Source: Marsupella aquatica
Taxonomy: Eukaryota > Marchantiophyta
Assembly (NCBI GenBank): GCA_973895155.1
Contig: OZ316891.1
Coordinates: forward strand, 31,000,001-31,064,000
Reading direction: 5' to 3'
Length of the DNA: 64,000 nt
A model generated the notes under the pieces. It was not told the DNA's origin and made no database searches. It saw only the letters and a program-made list of their open reading frames with translations. Made by a program: the position numbers and the translations under genes. The first letter of the stretch is position 1; each line of letters starts with the position of its first letter. This document shows, one piece after another, positions 1 to 13,061 of this stretch.

Positions 1-156
1 AGCAGTGGCAATCCTTGAGCCCGTCCCTAAGGGCGATTGCCTACAGTTTTTCCTCCTTGTCTGCTCCTTGTGCATCCAGGGACTCTTTCTGTGATAATGG
101 TTGAGTCCTGTCCTAGTAGCCAATTTTGGGGTGGCAAGTCTCCTCTCTTCTGTTTC

Positions 157-478
157 AAATGTCAGTTACATTTTTTGGGCTGAGCCTATCTCCCCCGGTG
201 TTACTGCTGGCCTTCTTTGGTGTGGTCCCTCCACGCCCTCGCTTGGACCTGGTGGTGCTCTAGACTTCGCTTCATGTTGTTTGCCTTGGGTTGGGATGAC
301 TCTCTGTTGGGATCCTTTTCCCTTGACTGGGGGCTTTCCTCACTTCATTATGACTTCCCTTTGTTTCCTCCCCCTTTTGGGGCTCTTTTGCTTTTGGGCC
401 TGCGGGGTCCCCCCATCCATGGGGTTCATGCGGAATAAACATATTTAAAAATAAAAATGAAATGTCAGTTACATTTTT
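157..478 (+). mobile_element. Short retroposed insert with 19-bp target-site duplication
   Basis: The same 19 bases (aaatgtcagttacattttt) occur at 157-175 and 460-478 and bracket a 284-bp insert at 176-459. The insert ends in an A-rich stretch (aaacatatttaaaaataaaaatg), as expected for target-primed reverse transcription, so its sense strand is plus. Its body is T/C/G-rich and has short open frames but no protein similarity I recognise. It is best read as a 5'-truncated LINE 3' end or a SINE-like retroposon. The duplication and tail are seen directly; the element class is inferred. Confidence 0.7.
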
Positions 479-3400
479 AACAGTGGATTTAAAAGGTTTA
501 GTTGGCAGCTTAGTTGTGGCCTTGCCCTTCCGTGTGGGGGCAGTGTTGTGTTCTTGGCTGTGCCTGGTAGTGTGATGTTATTTAAGCTTGCTTGTTGGTC
601 CTTTTGGTGCCCCAGGGCGTCCGCCTCATTGGCCCCTGGCAGGTATCCCTAGTTTTAATTTTGGGGTTGTGCGGGTTGTGCTTGGGGGGGGGGGGGGGTT
701 ACTTTGGGGTTTCTCAGAGAACATATTGTATTAAGTTTGGCCCACACTGGGCCGGGCACACGGGGCTTTGCTTTTATAAAATTGGGGGTATTCCTGTGCC
801 CAAGTTGCGCGACCCTGTCACTCAACGTGGTTTGCCTTCCTTTTCCAAAAAGAAAAGAAAAGGAATTCTTCTAGGCATGTGGGCTCGTGAAGTGGGCACT
901 CCAAAGTCCAAACAACAGGAGAATGCCATCAGGTTCCTAAACTTTAAAATTAGTACTGTAATAAATTAATGACACTTTCACTTTGTATTGGATGATTGCA
1001 AGCCCCACCATCGAAGCTGTTGTCGATCTATCATTGCAGCCCTGTCACACCCCATCACTCCCGTCCGCCTCCCCTATGACCTTCCCAACGTGGTGTCCTT
1101 GTGGGCCACTTAACAATGTATACCTTGCATAGATGTGAAAGAATCATGACATCCCAATTCAGACCTATTAACTCCAGAATAAGTTGGAGCTAGGCTCACA
1201 GCTGTGGGGATTTGCTATAGATCTAGGGCACCCATCATATGCTATGGGACCCCCATTAACTCAATGGAAGAGGGGGGATTCACTTTCTTCCTTTGCCTGC
1301 ACCTTTTGTTACGAAACAATGATTTCATGTATAAGTGATTTGCAAGGCACCCTGTCCTGATGCTCTTTAGGGAGTGCCAGACTGTAATCTCATTTGCAAG
1401 TCTACTAGAGAGGCACTGAGAGCCACCTCCACCTCAACACTTGGCAGAACCTGGCTTGAGAACCATGGTGCAGTAAGGGCTCCAGAACAAAGGCTTGGCC
1501 CCTTCAATCAGACATGGGAATCCTGACATCCCGTTACTCCTCAATACTTGAGGTTCAGTAAAACCTCGAGTTGACCCGGTTTTCTGGGCCAGGGGCCCGT
1601 TTGCGTTATTGAAGAAATATCAGAGGAGTTGTGTGACTTTAGTATTTCTCAGAATTGGGGGCTGGTGGGACTTGAGAGGCAAGGCAAGGCAAAGCAAGTA
1701 AGGCTGGCTGGCTGGCTGGACAGACATGGATGTCCTGACATAACCTACTTGACCTCTATGCATTGTTGATGATCTTCCAGAAGTTGACCCCCAAATCATA
1801 AGAAATGTCTGAGGATTGTAGTAACTCCAGTCTGGTGTAAAAACTATTCTTGTGGGGAAGAGAGACACTCATTGAGGAAGGGACAAAATGGGGCCCCCCG
1901 TCAATCGAAATACCTTTCACTTTGGGCTGGTGTGGGTGTTACAAGCACATGCAAGCAATGAAATGCTCTACAAAGGCAGCCACTCTAGGTTTTCTTGGCC
2001 ACCTAAGAAACGATGCTTTATTAATGTCCATTAGCATTATTAGCTATGGAGCAGTAGGATACGGTAGCCCAAGTGGATTTGTCGCCTTTCCCTTAGCATG
2101 TCGTCAATTATCACACGTGTGAGTAAATCTGGAGCATCTATTGGACTGAACTTTTCGTGTTCTGCTTTTTCCTTTTTTTGGGTGGGGTGGGTTTTGGGGA
2201 GCTGTTTGCTTGCTCTCTGGACTTTCCTGATGGCCAGGCGACCCACAGTGTCCTTTACTCGTATTTTAATAATGTTGTTTGAAAGGCAGAGGTCTTTTCA
2301 GAGTCGCCAATGATCACACACCCTGCTATTTTTGGAATGCAAACTCATGCCTATCCTAGAACTTTGTTTGCCATCACACCTCGTGAAGGACTTTTCAAAT
2401 TGGATGTGAAAACAAGAATCAACATCATCATGAATTCTTTTGCTCACTTTGTCTTGATTCCCTGCATTAAAAGCCCCAAGGCCCATCCTAAAGGAACGCA
2501 AACAGTGGATAGATTTTTCCCGAATTTCTCTGAGATTCTCAGTTTTCCCATTTCTTTATACTGGTATTTGTTTTAAATGCTGGATGGAATATTGGATTTT
2601 ATTTGAATCCAAGCCTGGCCCTCAGTTGCCACTTGTACGGCGACTTAGTAGTTTATTTATAGGGAAGTCCATAAAGTGCCCTGCCGACTATTATTCCAGT
2701 GCAGTCTTGTCATCACTAAAAACGACCATTTTTTGTCCTCAATCGAGGACATAATATATATATTGCAAAATAATAACATATATCATGATTGGTCAACATA
2801 TAAGTTGCACGAAAAGAAGAACAAATCTCCTTGTGAATTACTGCACGAAACACTTCTATTTAGATGATTTTCTTGTGCAACTGTCCAGATCTATCGCATA
2901 GGGCAATGAAATAGATCCTAACCAGGTCAGACAGAGAGGCAATCTATTGCTTAGTCTAAAGTCGCTCTAACAATGTAGTAATAATCGAGGACATTTCTGG
3001 AACCTTTGGCATATCTTTCATATTCGAATTACCTCGAGTTTCCTCGTTCTCTATATTGTCGTTTAATGAAACGATTGAATTAATTGTGACCAAAAGCCAT
3101 GCCATGAAAGTAGTGTTTGACTAGGAACACAGCAGGAGTTGCATCACAAGAGCAACCTTCCAACAGTCTTCTTAAGACAACCAATTTTTGTCTACATAGG
3201 TTCTCACAAAAAACCATACTTTCAAAAAGATCTGTGTATCTACAAAGACCAAAACAAGGACGAGAAAAAGAAGGCTTCTAAGCTATTGTTTGGCCTTTTG
3301 GTTGTTCCCCCTTGATTGGGTTTTTATTTGCCTTGAAACATCCAATTGAAATACATTCAAAGAGACAGAATACAATAGGGTGGCCCCTTGATTGGCTCTT

Positions 3401-5989
3401 TTGCTTGAGGGATCATATCTCCCAGCTGCAAGACTTTTTTTTCTCTGCAGTTTGAAGTAAATCTATTGAAACAAACAAAAAGTTCCAAACTTAAATGAAT
3501 TGTCATGTCAGACTGCTGATGCTTGTCCTTACCATCTCCCATAGCTGCCTTGCACAATAAACTAATAGCTACTATAGTAGAAAATATCAGTCCCCAAGAA
3601 TTTTTTTGAAAAATGCATATTTAAGGAATATTCTAAGCATGATGTCAAACGCCTAATGCAATATACATTATATATTGTTTCTAAAGTTAAAACACTAAAT
3701 CTAGATAAATTACTGAAACTGAAGCCAGGATGGACCACCATGTTGGACATAGTGCTCCCGTGGATCACATTTTGGCAGTTTATGGGAATTTGGGGCCCAC
3801 AAGTTGATGATTATGAGTACTAAAATAAGTTGTAGTTTTGCAACTCCAAGGTAACTAGAGAGGAGGAGAAATAAAAAACACAAGCCCAAATATTCCATAT
3901 TAAACACAATGAAAATTAATCCATTGGAATTTATGCCTCCTCATTCTATGATGAAAAGTTCAATGAAATGGCCAAAAATTCACTGCCACATTGACGGAAG
4001 TGTAGCTTACCCACTCCTCTGGCATATCACCAAACTATTCTTTTTTGGTTGGAATTTTGGGAAAATGTGGTCCATGGGGATTTGAAAGACCAATCTTATG
4101 GATCCATGGGGGCAATGCCATATACTTTAAAATGCGGAAATATTTAGTTTTTTAGCAGGGGCATACACACACCCTTATCGTCTCTATGATACGCTAAGGG
4201 AAGTAAAGGTATTTTGTCATGGGAGAAGATGAAGAGTGAACATTTCCGATGCAAACATCAAGATTGCACCACGAATATAAGTGAGTGGACATTGAACTAG
4301 GCATTTTCTGGCATCCATGATCAGAGCTTCAATAGAGCCAAAGGACATGTGACGAATACAATGCCCCCTTCTCACCTTATCTCAATGGTCAGTCATTTGG
4401 GACCATTACATCTCTCAATATTCTCCCATTATTGAATCTCAGATCGCGCAGGAAAGACAATGATTATGTTTGGGTTTATCTCCATTGTTTTGAAACCTTG
4501 GTTTCTCACACGTTAGAACTTGCCATTGTTGCACTCTTGAGAAGGAACAGAAGGAATGATCTGTTGGAGATTTGGGGGTCACTTGGATCCAAAGGTTTCT
4601 TGGTGAGAGATAGGATTCAGGCAACAGCTGACGTCGAAGCTTCCGCTACAGTAGTGGCGTGAAGCTCGCTTGGAAGCAAAGACGGTTGATCTGTATGTTG
4701 TCTCTTTTGGTAGGTGTGGGCACGACCTGCTCCCATCGTTCATGACAAAGCTCAAATTGCATCATAATTGGTTTTTAGTATAATGGGTGACTGAAGTATC
4801 ATTCTTTGCAACTTGGGACTGGCTGTGAAGAGAACGGTTGGATCCAGGTAACGTTGGGCACCTTTCTGCTGCCAGAAAGAACATTGATTGTAACCAAAAG
4901 CAAATCCGTAACAATGTGCTCCCACCAAATTCGCTGCGAAGGCTACAGAGCCAACTCTGACCATGATGAACCCACCTGACTGGATCCTTGGCGTCTTCCA
5001 TGTTATTGACGAGCAGGCTTTCCAATTGAATCGATCTGAAAAGTTCAATAGAATCTTCTCGGGAGCAAAACAATTGCAACCTTTAGGAGAAAGTTCTTCG
5101 AACCTTGCCGTACAAAAACTCCCCCAGGGTGTTCCTTTGTCATGTCCAGAAGAAGCCCTGGCCCCAAGTCAGGACGGGGCATTGGGGCCTGGGGCCCATT
5201 TGTCAGCTTGAATCTTGTTTCATGTGGTCTACATGGACATCAATCTACCCGTAAAATGTATATTTTATTGTTGTCAAGATAGGGCATTTCCCCACAGCAC
5301 GATACCATCTCGATTCTCGCTCTTTTATCTTTTCAAGTTTTTGACTCACTCTCTTTACACCTTCGGACCATCTTAAAAGATTCAAACCTCCCCTGGGTCT
5401 AGACGTTCCAGGTTTGAGCTAAATCGTGTATCTTTGCTGGTCACAGTTATCCGGGAACCTCTCCACCCCCTCCTTCCCAACCGCTTCATTCAACGTGTGG
5501 CAACATCTCCATACTTGGGCTTGGTTTCCTTTCTCCATTGTGCTCATAAATCGGCAGGTTGCTATGTCTGATCTCAGGATTTACAATGCCTCGAGGACTT
5601 CTTCACTTTTGAAGTTCATCTCATCCTACACTGTCTTCAACGAATTGTCTTTCCATTCCAATCCAACCTCCTAGGAAAAGTGAGGCCCATAATCTTGTAG
5701 TTCTTAGTTTGTGAAGACTCCGGAAATTGCAACAGCCTTGGCTTTATTGTAATGGCGGAAATGCGCAGTTCCAAGAAGAGCAATTCAGGGTGTGTGTTTG
5801 GAGCCAGTAATACGTGACGAACCAAAACACATCAAGGAAGAGGAAGAGGAAGAGGACGGGAAAAGCACCAGAGAAGTCCAAAGAAGTGGAAAATCAATTT
5901 GTTCAAGATTCAAAAACAACATTCTCACACAAATGGCTCCAAGCATTCTCGGCTTCAGACATCAACATTATATCTTTAATTTTTTGAGT
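479..5989. other. Intergenic DNA, no recognisable gene
   Basis: I found no conserved protein, RNA gene or complete transposon here. It contains a 15-base poly-G run at 684-698, a short GGCT microsatellite near 1703-1720, and only short, compositionally ordinary open frames. The right end is the 3' flank of the MnmG gene, so its 3' UTR and polyadenylation site should lie just below 5990. Confidence 0.6.
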
Positions 5990-8900
5990 TCAAGCCACAA
6001 TTGTTTGCTTTTCTACATCTTTAATTATTGGTGCTTTGTAATACTCCTTCTTTGGGATACCCTTCCTCCTCATAATTTCCAAGTGTATTAAGAGGGCTGT
6101 TATATCAGCTGGGTTGACTCCTCCTACTCGTGCTGCTTGTCCTATGGTCTCTGGGCGGATCTGCATTTTCGAACCGAGATACACACAATTAGACTCGGAA
6201 TGAATTTGATACATGCGCAACTTCATTTGCACTCATTATAACAATATTATAATTTGTTGCAGCAGCATTACAACTGAGAGTAACCCACTTTGCGGCAAAA
6301 GGAGACAAGTTAACTGGAGAGACTTGTATGGACCACACCTCTGTGTAGGCTTTCCGTCTACCTCGGTAACTTTCCCGGAAACCTTATGGTTAGGCACAAT
6401 CTCGAAGAATTTTTTTAAATGAGGAACGGCTTGTTAAGGGTTGAGATTTACAACTGACTGGAATGTGCAGTTTCATCGACGACACACAAATCCAATCGGT
6501 TGATGACTGTACCTTTGAAAGCTTCTCACGCGCCTCCAGTGACAGTGTTGAAATTGTGCAGTAGTCAATATCCACGGGGATGGACTTATGTTGCTTATGT
6601 GCCATCTGATATAGCAAGAAGCTACTTAGATTTAACCCAAAAAACCATTTTTCTCTTCGAGAATAAATGGGCAAAGCAAAAGAAGCCTCAGCAAAAACTT
6701 ATACCTGTTCAAGTTGGATCCTTTGACGATTAATAAATCCCTCGTACTTGATATCAATCTCCACGCATTCCTTATCAGAAGAAGTTAGACACATGTCTCC
6801 TCCCAGTCCGTGTCGATCCAGAACATCATAATGTACATGGGGGCGTTTCAAAATCGTTTCCAACAATATTACTTCATTGATGCTTTGCCCTGATATTTCT
6901 TTCACCTCCTCAGCAATCTCGTGAGTTGCTGCAGATAAACCTTGCTACGTCAGCATGCCACATAATGCATGGAAATAATCTGTCCGTTCGAGACACTTCT
7001 AGAGTTAATTGGCCCCGAATAGTTACCAACACACAGCCTACCGGATGCTTTTATTAGTTTCTTCGTTGACAGCAAAAACGGGAGTTCAAGGTGCTGAGCT
7101 TGATCTATATACTTCATTCATTCATGATTATTATTAGCCAGTTCTTCATGTCCTTACTGCGAGTCTACTGGCAGACAACAAGACGAAAAACTTCATTCAC
7201 TCGCAAAAGGCAGAAAAGCTCGCCCGTAAACAACTAATAAGTGGGTTCCCAAATTCTAGATACCCCAAACCTTGAAATAAGAGAAAGGAAGGTCCCTCAC
7301 TACAACGGTAAACAATTACGGGCAGAGAAAGTGGGGTTCCCATAGGAATGCGGAAGGGCGAAAGGGGCCGCGAGGTGGGGTATCCAAAATGTATTACCAG
7401 GAATTCTGGTGGTTTTCAGACGTTGCTTTTCTGCAGATATGCGCACTTGCTTGTCCTCGAAAAGCTTCCACATTCGATCGTCGACGAGCCCTAGTTTCCT
7501 ACCCAATGGGGTCAATCGACTGTCTGCATTGTCAGCCCGCAAAAGCAGTCGGTGTTCTGAACGGCTGCGAAAAATAAAACAAAAGGTGATATGTAAGCCC
7601 TGGATAAATGTGTCACATGACACGCGTTCATGATATATCTGATTATCTCAAAAGACCTCAAAAGAATATTATTACTTGTGCCCGAGTATCATACTCATGG
7701 CATATCTAAGAAGGAAAATAAAAGGAACAAAGGAAGTCCAATGGTTTCCCCATTCAAGCTAGAAAAAAGGATTTCAATTAAAAACGCATAGTATACCGTT
7801 ACCCTGACAATTATTTAGCACAAGCAAAGCACTATGATGCAACGTAAGAACATCTGTGACAGAATCATGCAAGCTAGCGGGCTTTACTGCTGAGAAAGTT
7901 AAAGTACCTCGTTAACATCCGGTATGGTTCCCTGAGATCTTTGGTGACAAGATCATCAACGAGGGTGCCGACGTAGCTACTTTCACGTTCCAATACCACA
8001 AGCTCTTTCCCAGCTGACAATCGTGCCGCATTGAGACCAGCTAAGAGCCCCTGTAACAGCCAGCACATGCCCTCTCATATGATGGTCAGGTTACCTAGAG
8101 TCAGGGAGCCATGACTTCACTCACACCGACCCAGTTCCCTAGATTACTCGGAGACCAGTATCCGTGTCTTATTGTAATTCATCCAGTAGACAAGTAATAC
8201 ACAGCATGATACACAAACTTCGCTCCCCTAATATGCAGTACTCACCTGTGCTGCAGCTTCTTCATACCCCGTTGTTCCATTGATCTGCCCACTGAAAAAG
8301 AGTCCTTCTAGCTTCTTGGTCATGAGTGTTCTATGGCACTGGTAGGCAGGTAGATAGTCATACTCGACTGCATAAGCAGGTCTCAGCATTGAACATTGTT
8401 CTAGCCCTGGAAGTGACTGTAAAAGTGCCAGCTGGAGGCGCTCTGGGAGACCTGTTGAGAACCCCTGTTCAAAAAGTTCGTCATTGACCTGACAAAGTCT
8501 TTCACTGGCATAAGAAGTATATGCGACACGAAATATCAACTTAACCAAAATTCAGATCAACTTTGTGGAACGTAAAGCTTTGTTCCTACGAACGCATCAT
8601 ACTAGGGCAGGCATGCTGTCACCCGAGAGTTTTTAGGTCAACTGAGTTATATACCTGGACATAGAGCTCGGGAACCGTCCGACCCTCGGGTTCTAAGAAA
8701 ATCTGATGTGATTCTTTGTCCTTGAATCTCACAATCTGGAAGACAGTACAGACCATATGCTCGCCTTGTTACAATGAGGACCTATCATGGTGGGATCACA
8801 CACTTAAATGACTCGGACTATTCACATAAAATGAATTTGCACACTCAGTCCGGCTAATAAAGGTGATAAAGATCCAGCACAATAAACAGAAACCTTCAAC

Positions 8901-11900
8901 TGCAAGTGGGAGTCACTACCTTATCCTCTATTGAAGGACAATAACGGGGCCCTTTAGCCTCCACCCATCCACCATAAGTTGGGGTCTCATGCAGATTCTC
9001 GGTAATCAGACGATGAGTGGCTGCTGTTGTGCGTGTCAAATAACAGCACATCTGTTCTCTCTCTATATGCACCTCAGGATCCAGACTAAACCATCGCACC
9101 TGCAACAGACAAAAAGAACTGAGAGAGAGATACCGGACAGATTCAAGTTTCAAATGACGTTGGCGCTCAACCCTATCCCACCTCATCACGTCAAAAATTA
9201 ATGTATCTATATCAGATGATGACCATAAACAACACAAGACAACACCTTCTCGCCTGTCCATCATCAGAAAATAATTTTCCAGAGGCCAGAGGCTTTGTGG
9301 GGAACTGGAGTTAGATAAAATTTTAGTACAAACTTCAAAGAGCAGAACATCTCCGCTTTCCTGCTGCTCAGAGTGAAATCTATCTTTGAAAACATCTGGT
9401 ATAAATTATAATTGTCATCCACATGCAAACGGCGTAAGTGCTATCATTCTTCGAATCTACCAAGGTATTCTATCATGAACACACCTTGAGAGAACTAAAG
9501 GAGTGGGGAAGGAAGAGACCTCTTCATCACCAGGTTGCCGTTCCAGCTTGGAGTAATTGACTGTCCGGATATCGACTCGAGCTGGAGTTCCAGTTTTCAG
9601 CCTCTCAGTTTCAAAGCCCAGACTCTGAAGGTTTTCAGTGAGCCCTTGTGATGCTGACTCACCGGCCCTACCAGCACTCATGGATGCACGCCCAACCCAG
9701 ATCTTGCCATTCATAAATGTTCCAGTTGTCACCACTACTGAAGGGGCATAGAAATTGACGCCAAAAAAGGTCCGCACACCTTCCACGTTATCATTGCTGC
9801 CAACCAAGATTTCGGTCACCATGGCCTCCCTGATGTACAAATTCTTCGTGCTGTTATCAAATTACGAAACCGAATCAGAAAAAAATAAGAGAACTTAAGG
9901 CTTGAAAGCTCGTCATGCGTGAGGGTAGACCAACCTCACTTTAGATAAAGCCCTGTATTCTCCACAGACATCCAAGGGCCATCTGTCACTCTAGCATGAG
10001 CTGCCAGGCACACGAAGCGCTACCTTTTTTTCTCTACTACGATGCTTTATGCAGCTCGGGCTGGGTTCCAGGTGTAATCCTCGGTTAAGGGAGTGAGGAT
10101 TTGGAGTCCTGGAGCACATTCAAGGGGATCTTTAATTTAGACCGTTTTCCGATACAAAGTATTGGCTGTCGACTTGCTGCCAGCAATGAGAGCTCTGTGG
10201 TGCTGAAAATTTGGGAGCCATCGTCTGCAACTAAGACTTGAGGTACAGTAGGTGCTTGGGGTCCTGCGGAACTAGAGACACAGTACAGACAGACTGAAGG
10301 AGAACTTGCAAGGGGATTACTTACAGTATCTATCTTCAATACTGCGGGGTAAGAGGTGAGTCACATAGATCACCTTAATGTCATTTTTAGGATCGGGGTT
10401 TCACAGGAGAAGTGTGCCAAAGGCAGAAAACGTTTGTTGCCTAGTTATGTAGGTGAGAGACATCTGGTGTTAGGCAACAGAGGACAGCATAAATATACAC
10501 ATTTCTTGCAGATTTGGTTGTAATATGACTCTAAGCAAACGCACAATGTCAATTGTGCATCTCCCTAGTTATTTCAAGTCGATACAGGGATCGCCATATA
10601 ACTAGGAGTAGCTGGATGAGAGCTCAAATGGAGCTTGTGAAGCCTATTTTGATGTCAAGAACCTAGAAACAAGGACGACTCCATCACATTGTATTATGTT
10701 CAAGGCAAAGTGCCGAACCTCTCCACAACTTTCTTCATTTCCATTGCATACTCCCGCTTGTCTGTCTGTGCTCGTAACGCCCACACTGCTGGCCCTTTGG
10801 AACGGTTTAGCACCCTCTTTTGCAGGTAGCACCTGCAATTATTCACGTATTCCATTCTCCTTAACCCAGGCCGAGTAAAAACGCAAAATACCAGGCTAAA
10901 CCACTTGGATGACCACCTGAAATGATAAATAGCTCTACTTTCCTTCATTTCGACGCCGTCAACCAACTAACCCAAAATAATTTGTGAAAGGATCTGGTAG
11001 CCAACACAATTCTGATCCCCACCCACCCACCACCACTTTGACACGAATATATTTTTAGCATCAAAATGAAGGAACCGTGACGTACTTGTCAGTTATTTTT
11101 CCAATCTCTCCACCAAGTGCATCCACCTCATGCACTAACTGTGATTTGGCTGGACCACCAACAGCAGGATTGCAAGGCTGCACACAAGGATTATCTGGCA
11201 ATCAGGATATGCTCAAATTAGTTCCACCACGATGAAACTGAAAGCATGCATCTAGGCAAGAAGGTCGTGCCCATCCCAGCAATAATTCAACTTTTGAATT
11301 TTGTCTCGAACATCCAGCAAATATGAAGCAATGCAAGATCTTGGTGTCAGTCACCAACACCCGTAGAATTTCTCAAAGAAAGATATGAAGGTCCGATGTC
11401 TTTCCGATAGTATACGTTACCACCTATTCCTACACATAATCTACCATATGTAGGCCTGCCAGCCGAATCAGAGACCTTATAACTCTCCAGAGTACACATG
11501 TTCGTGCAAATTCTCGCTACATCCCTTTCACTCAATCTATGAATCAGAACGCATACCACAAGCAAAAGCACCGAGATTGACTCAGGGTTTAAAACATTTG
11601 TTAAACGTATTGAAAAAGAAGGTTTGCAAGTCAGTCCATAGGGTATAAATCTGAAGAACCTGCCAGGCAATTCGGTCAAGGTTGAGGGTAAGGAGAAGAG
11701 TTCGAGCCCCACTCCGTGCTGCAGCTAAAGCTGCCTCACAACCAGCATGGCCTCCTCCGACAACGACTACGTCATATCGCTCCGAATCAAATCCATCTGG
11801 TCCGGTCATGTTCATCAGAGTCGACAATCAGTACATCATCCAGGCACAAGGGTCTTCATGAAACCGATTTGTAAACAGGAAGGTCTTGGATTCTTCAATT

Positions 11901-12573
11901 TTCACAACCCTAAACTGTTTCAAACCTTTGGCTTTTACATTGTAGCACATTCCTGCGAACTATGCTTAATTTTTTGGACGATAAAATCGATCTGCGTAAC
12001 TAAACCTCAGTGTAAACCTTGCACTAAATTTGACTTTGGCCTGGTCGCTTAAAACAGCACTGCTTTCCAGCAAACGTGAAAGGTGTTTTCCAGTAAGTTC
12101 AATTTCACTCAAACTTCAATATTCTAGTATACATCGAAGAGAGCAACACAACTCTCACCCGATACTGTCGAAAACGTGGCATTCCCTCTGACTGGAGATG
12201 ATGTGAATTTGGAGTCTGGCTTTTGAATCCGCCGGAATGACGAGGAGGAGAATAGCGGTATGGGATGTATCAGAGGAGAGACCAGTCTGGCAGACCTGTA
12301 GAGACGCTCGAATTTTCGAGAAAACCCAGGAGAGGTGAGATGAAGGCGTGCAGGACAGAGACCCACTTTGGAGTTCAACCAAAACAGAGGCTCGCCACTG
12401 AACAAGGCTCGAGACTGGGCCAGAGAATCGTGCAAACGGGAAGAAAAACCTGCACACAGTTTTTGCGCCATGATGGGCGAATTGAGAAGGTGAGAATTGG
12501 GCGCATGAAGCTTCAGAACAGAGCTCCCGGGAGTAGAACACGACAGGAAACGAAGGGATGGGAAAGACGACAT
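5990..12573 (-). CDS. Organellar MnmG/GidA homologue (tRNA U34 carboxymethylaminomethyl synthase subunit), 13 exons
   Basis: FAD-dependent partner of MnmE that installs carboxymethylaminomethyl groups on wobble U34 of organellar tRNAs. Exons (5' to 3'): 12573-12159, 11796-11660, 11177-11086, 10832-10719, 9850-9520, 9099-8920, 8735-8655, 8464-8246, 8050-7908, 7564-7398, 6928-6705, 6605-6513, 6160-5990. All junctions have GT/AG and consistent phases, giving 2367 nt (788 aa plus TGA). The first ~138 residues are Ser/Arg-rich without acidic clusters, like an organelle transit peptide. Family landmarks in order: the FAD Rossmann motif [66 protein letters not shown] with the conserved Cys, [12 protein letters not shown], and a C-terminal helical domain with [11 protein letters not shown] and [13 protein letters not shown]. 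No inactivating change is visible. Exon 1's acceptor partner (11797) is the least certain junction. Mitochondrial versus plastid targeting, or both, cannot be decided by eye. Confidence 0.93.
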
Positions 12574-12859
12574 GATGCTACTCTGACGACCCTGCTCTTC
12601 ATTCTCTCATTGCCCCACAAATACAGCTGCTCTGCCAAAGAACCCCAAAATTGAATTGAGTAGCCAGCTCGGCCCTCAAAATGTACGCAATCTTCAGCTC
12701 GCCCACTTGTCTCCTCGTCAGCTCCTCAGCTTAGAGTTCTGCTTATCGACATTGAGCTACAGATAAAGTTATCCACATTTGCGTCCAGCAAGCAGATGGC
12801 TTCATCAAATGCTCCGTTGTGAAACACAATCAGGACACGGAACGAAGCCACGGGAGGAG

Positions 12860-12966
12860 CAATTCCGTTGCTTGGTCGAAGTTGCTCAATAGAAATGCAA
12901 AGGGCGAGAAGGAAAAAGGATCGCACGCAACTCCGTTGCTTGGTCGAAGTTGCTCGATAGAAATGC
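12860..12966. repeat. Two 39-bp direct repeats next to the tRNA gene
   Basis: A 39-bp unit starting caaYtccgttgcttggtcg occurs at 12860-12898 and 12928-12966 with two mismatches. The second copy ends 20 bp from the oligo-T stop of tRNA-Gln. The repeats lie between the tRNA and the MnmG 5' end, so they could fall in MnmG promoter DNA. No function is evident. Confidence 0.7.
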
Positions 12967-12985
12967 TCAAGAGACATGCAAATTG

Positions 12986-12990
12986 AAAAA
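12986..12990 (-). terminator. Pol III oligo-T terminator of tRNA-Gln
   Basis: On the minus strand, TTTTT follows directly after the discriminator end of the tRNA, a standard RNA polymerase III stop. Confidence 0.75.
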
Positions 12991-13061
12991 GGCCCCACCG
13001 AGATTCGAACTCGGGCTCTTGGATTCAAAGTCCAATGTCGTAACCACTAGACTATGGGGCC
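12991..13061 (-). tRNA. tRNA-Gln, anticodon UUG
   Basis: The minus strand folds as a cloverleaf. The acceptor stem is GGCCCCA/TGGGGCC and the D arm contains TAGTGGTTA. The anticodon stem TTGGA/TCCAA encloses loop CTTTGAA, so the anticodon is TTG (codon CAA). The T arm CCGAG-TTCGAAT-CTCGG carries a good internal B box. It is 71 nt, has no intron and no encoded CCA, and an oligo-T stop follows. It resembles eukaryotic cytosolic tRNA-Gln. It lies about 420 bp upstream of the MnmG start codon, on the same strand. Confidence 0.95.

Noticed and set aside
101-969. Open frames of 73-125 codons near the window start
   Set aside because: They cross the ends of the retroposed insert or the poly-G run and show no family similarity.
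4432-5211. Possible small genes on both strands
   Set aside because: No codon-level or motif support; overlapping frames on both strands cancel each other.
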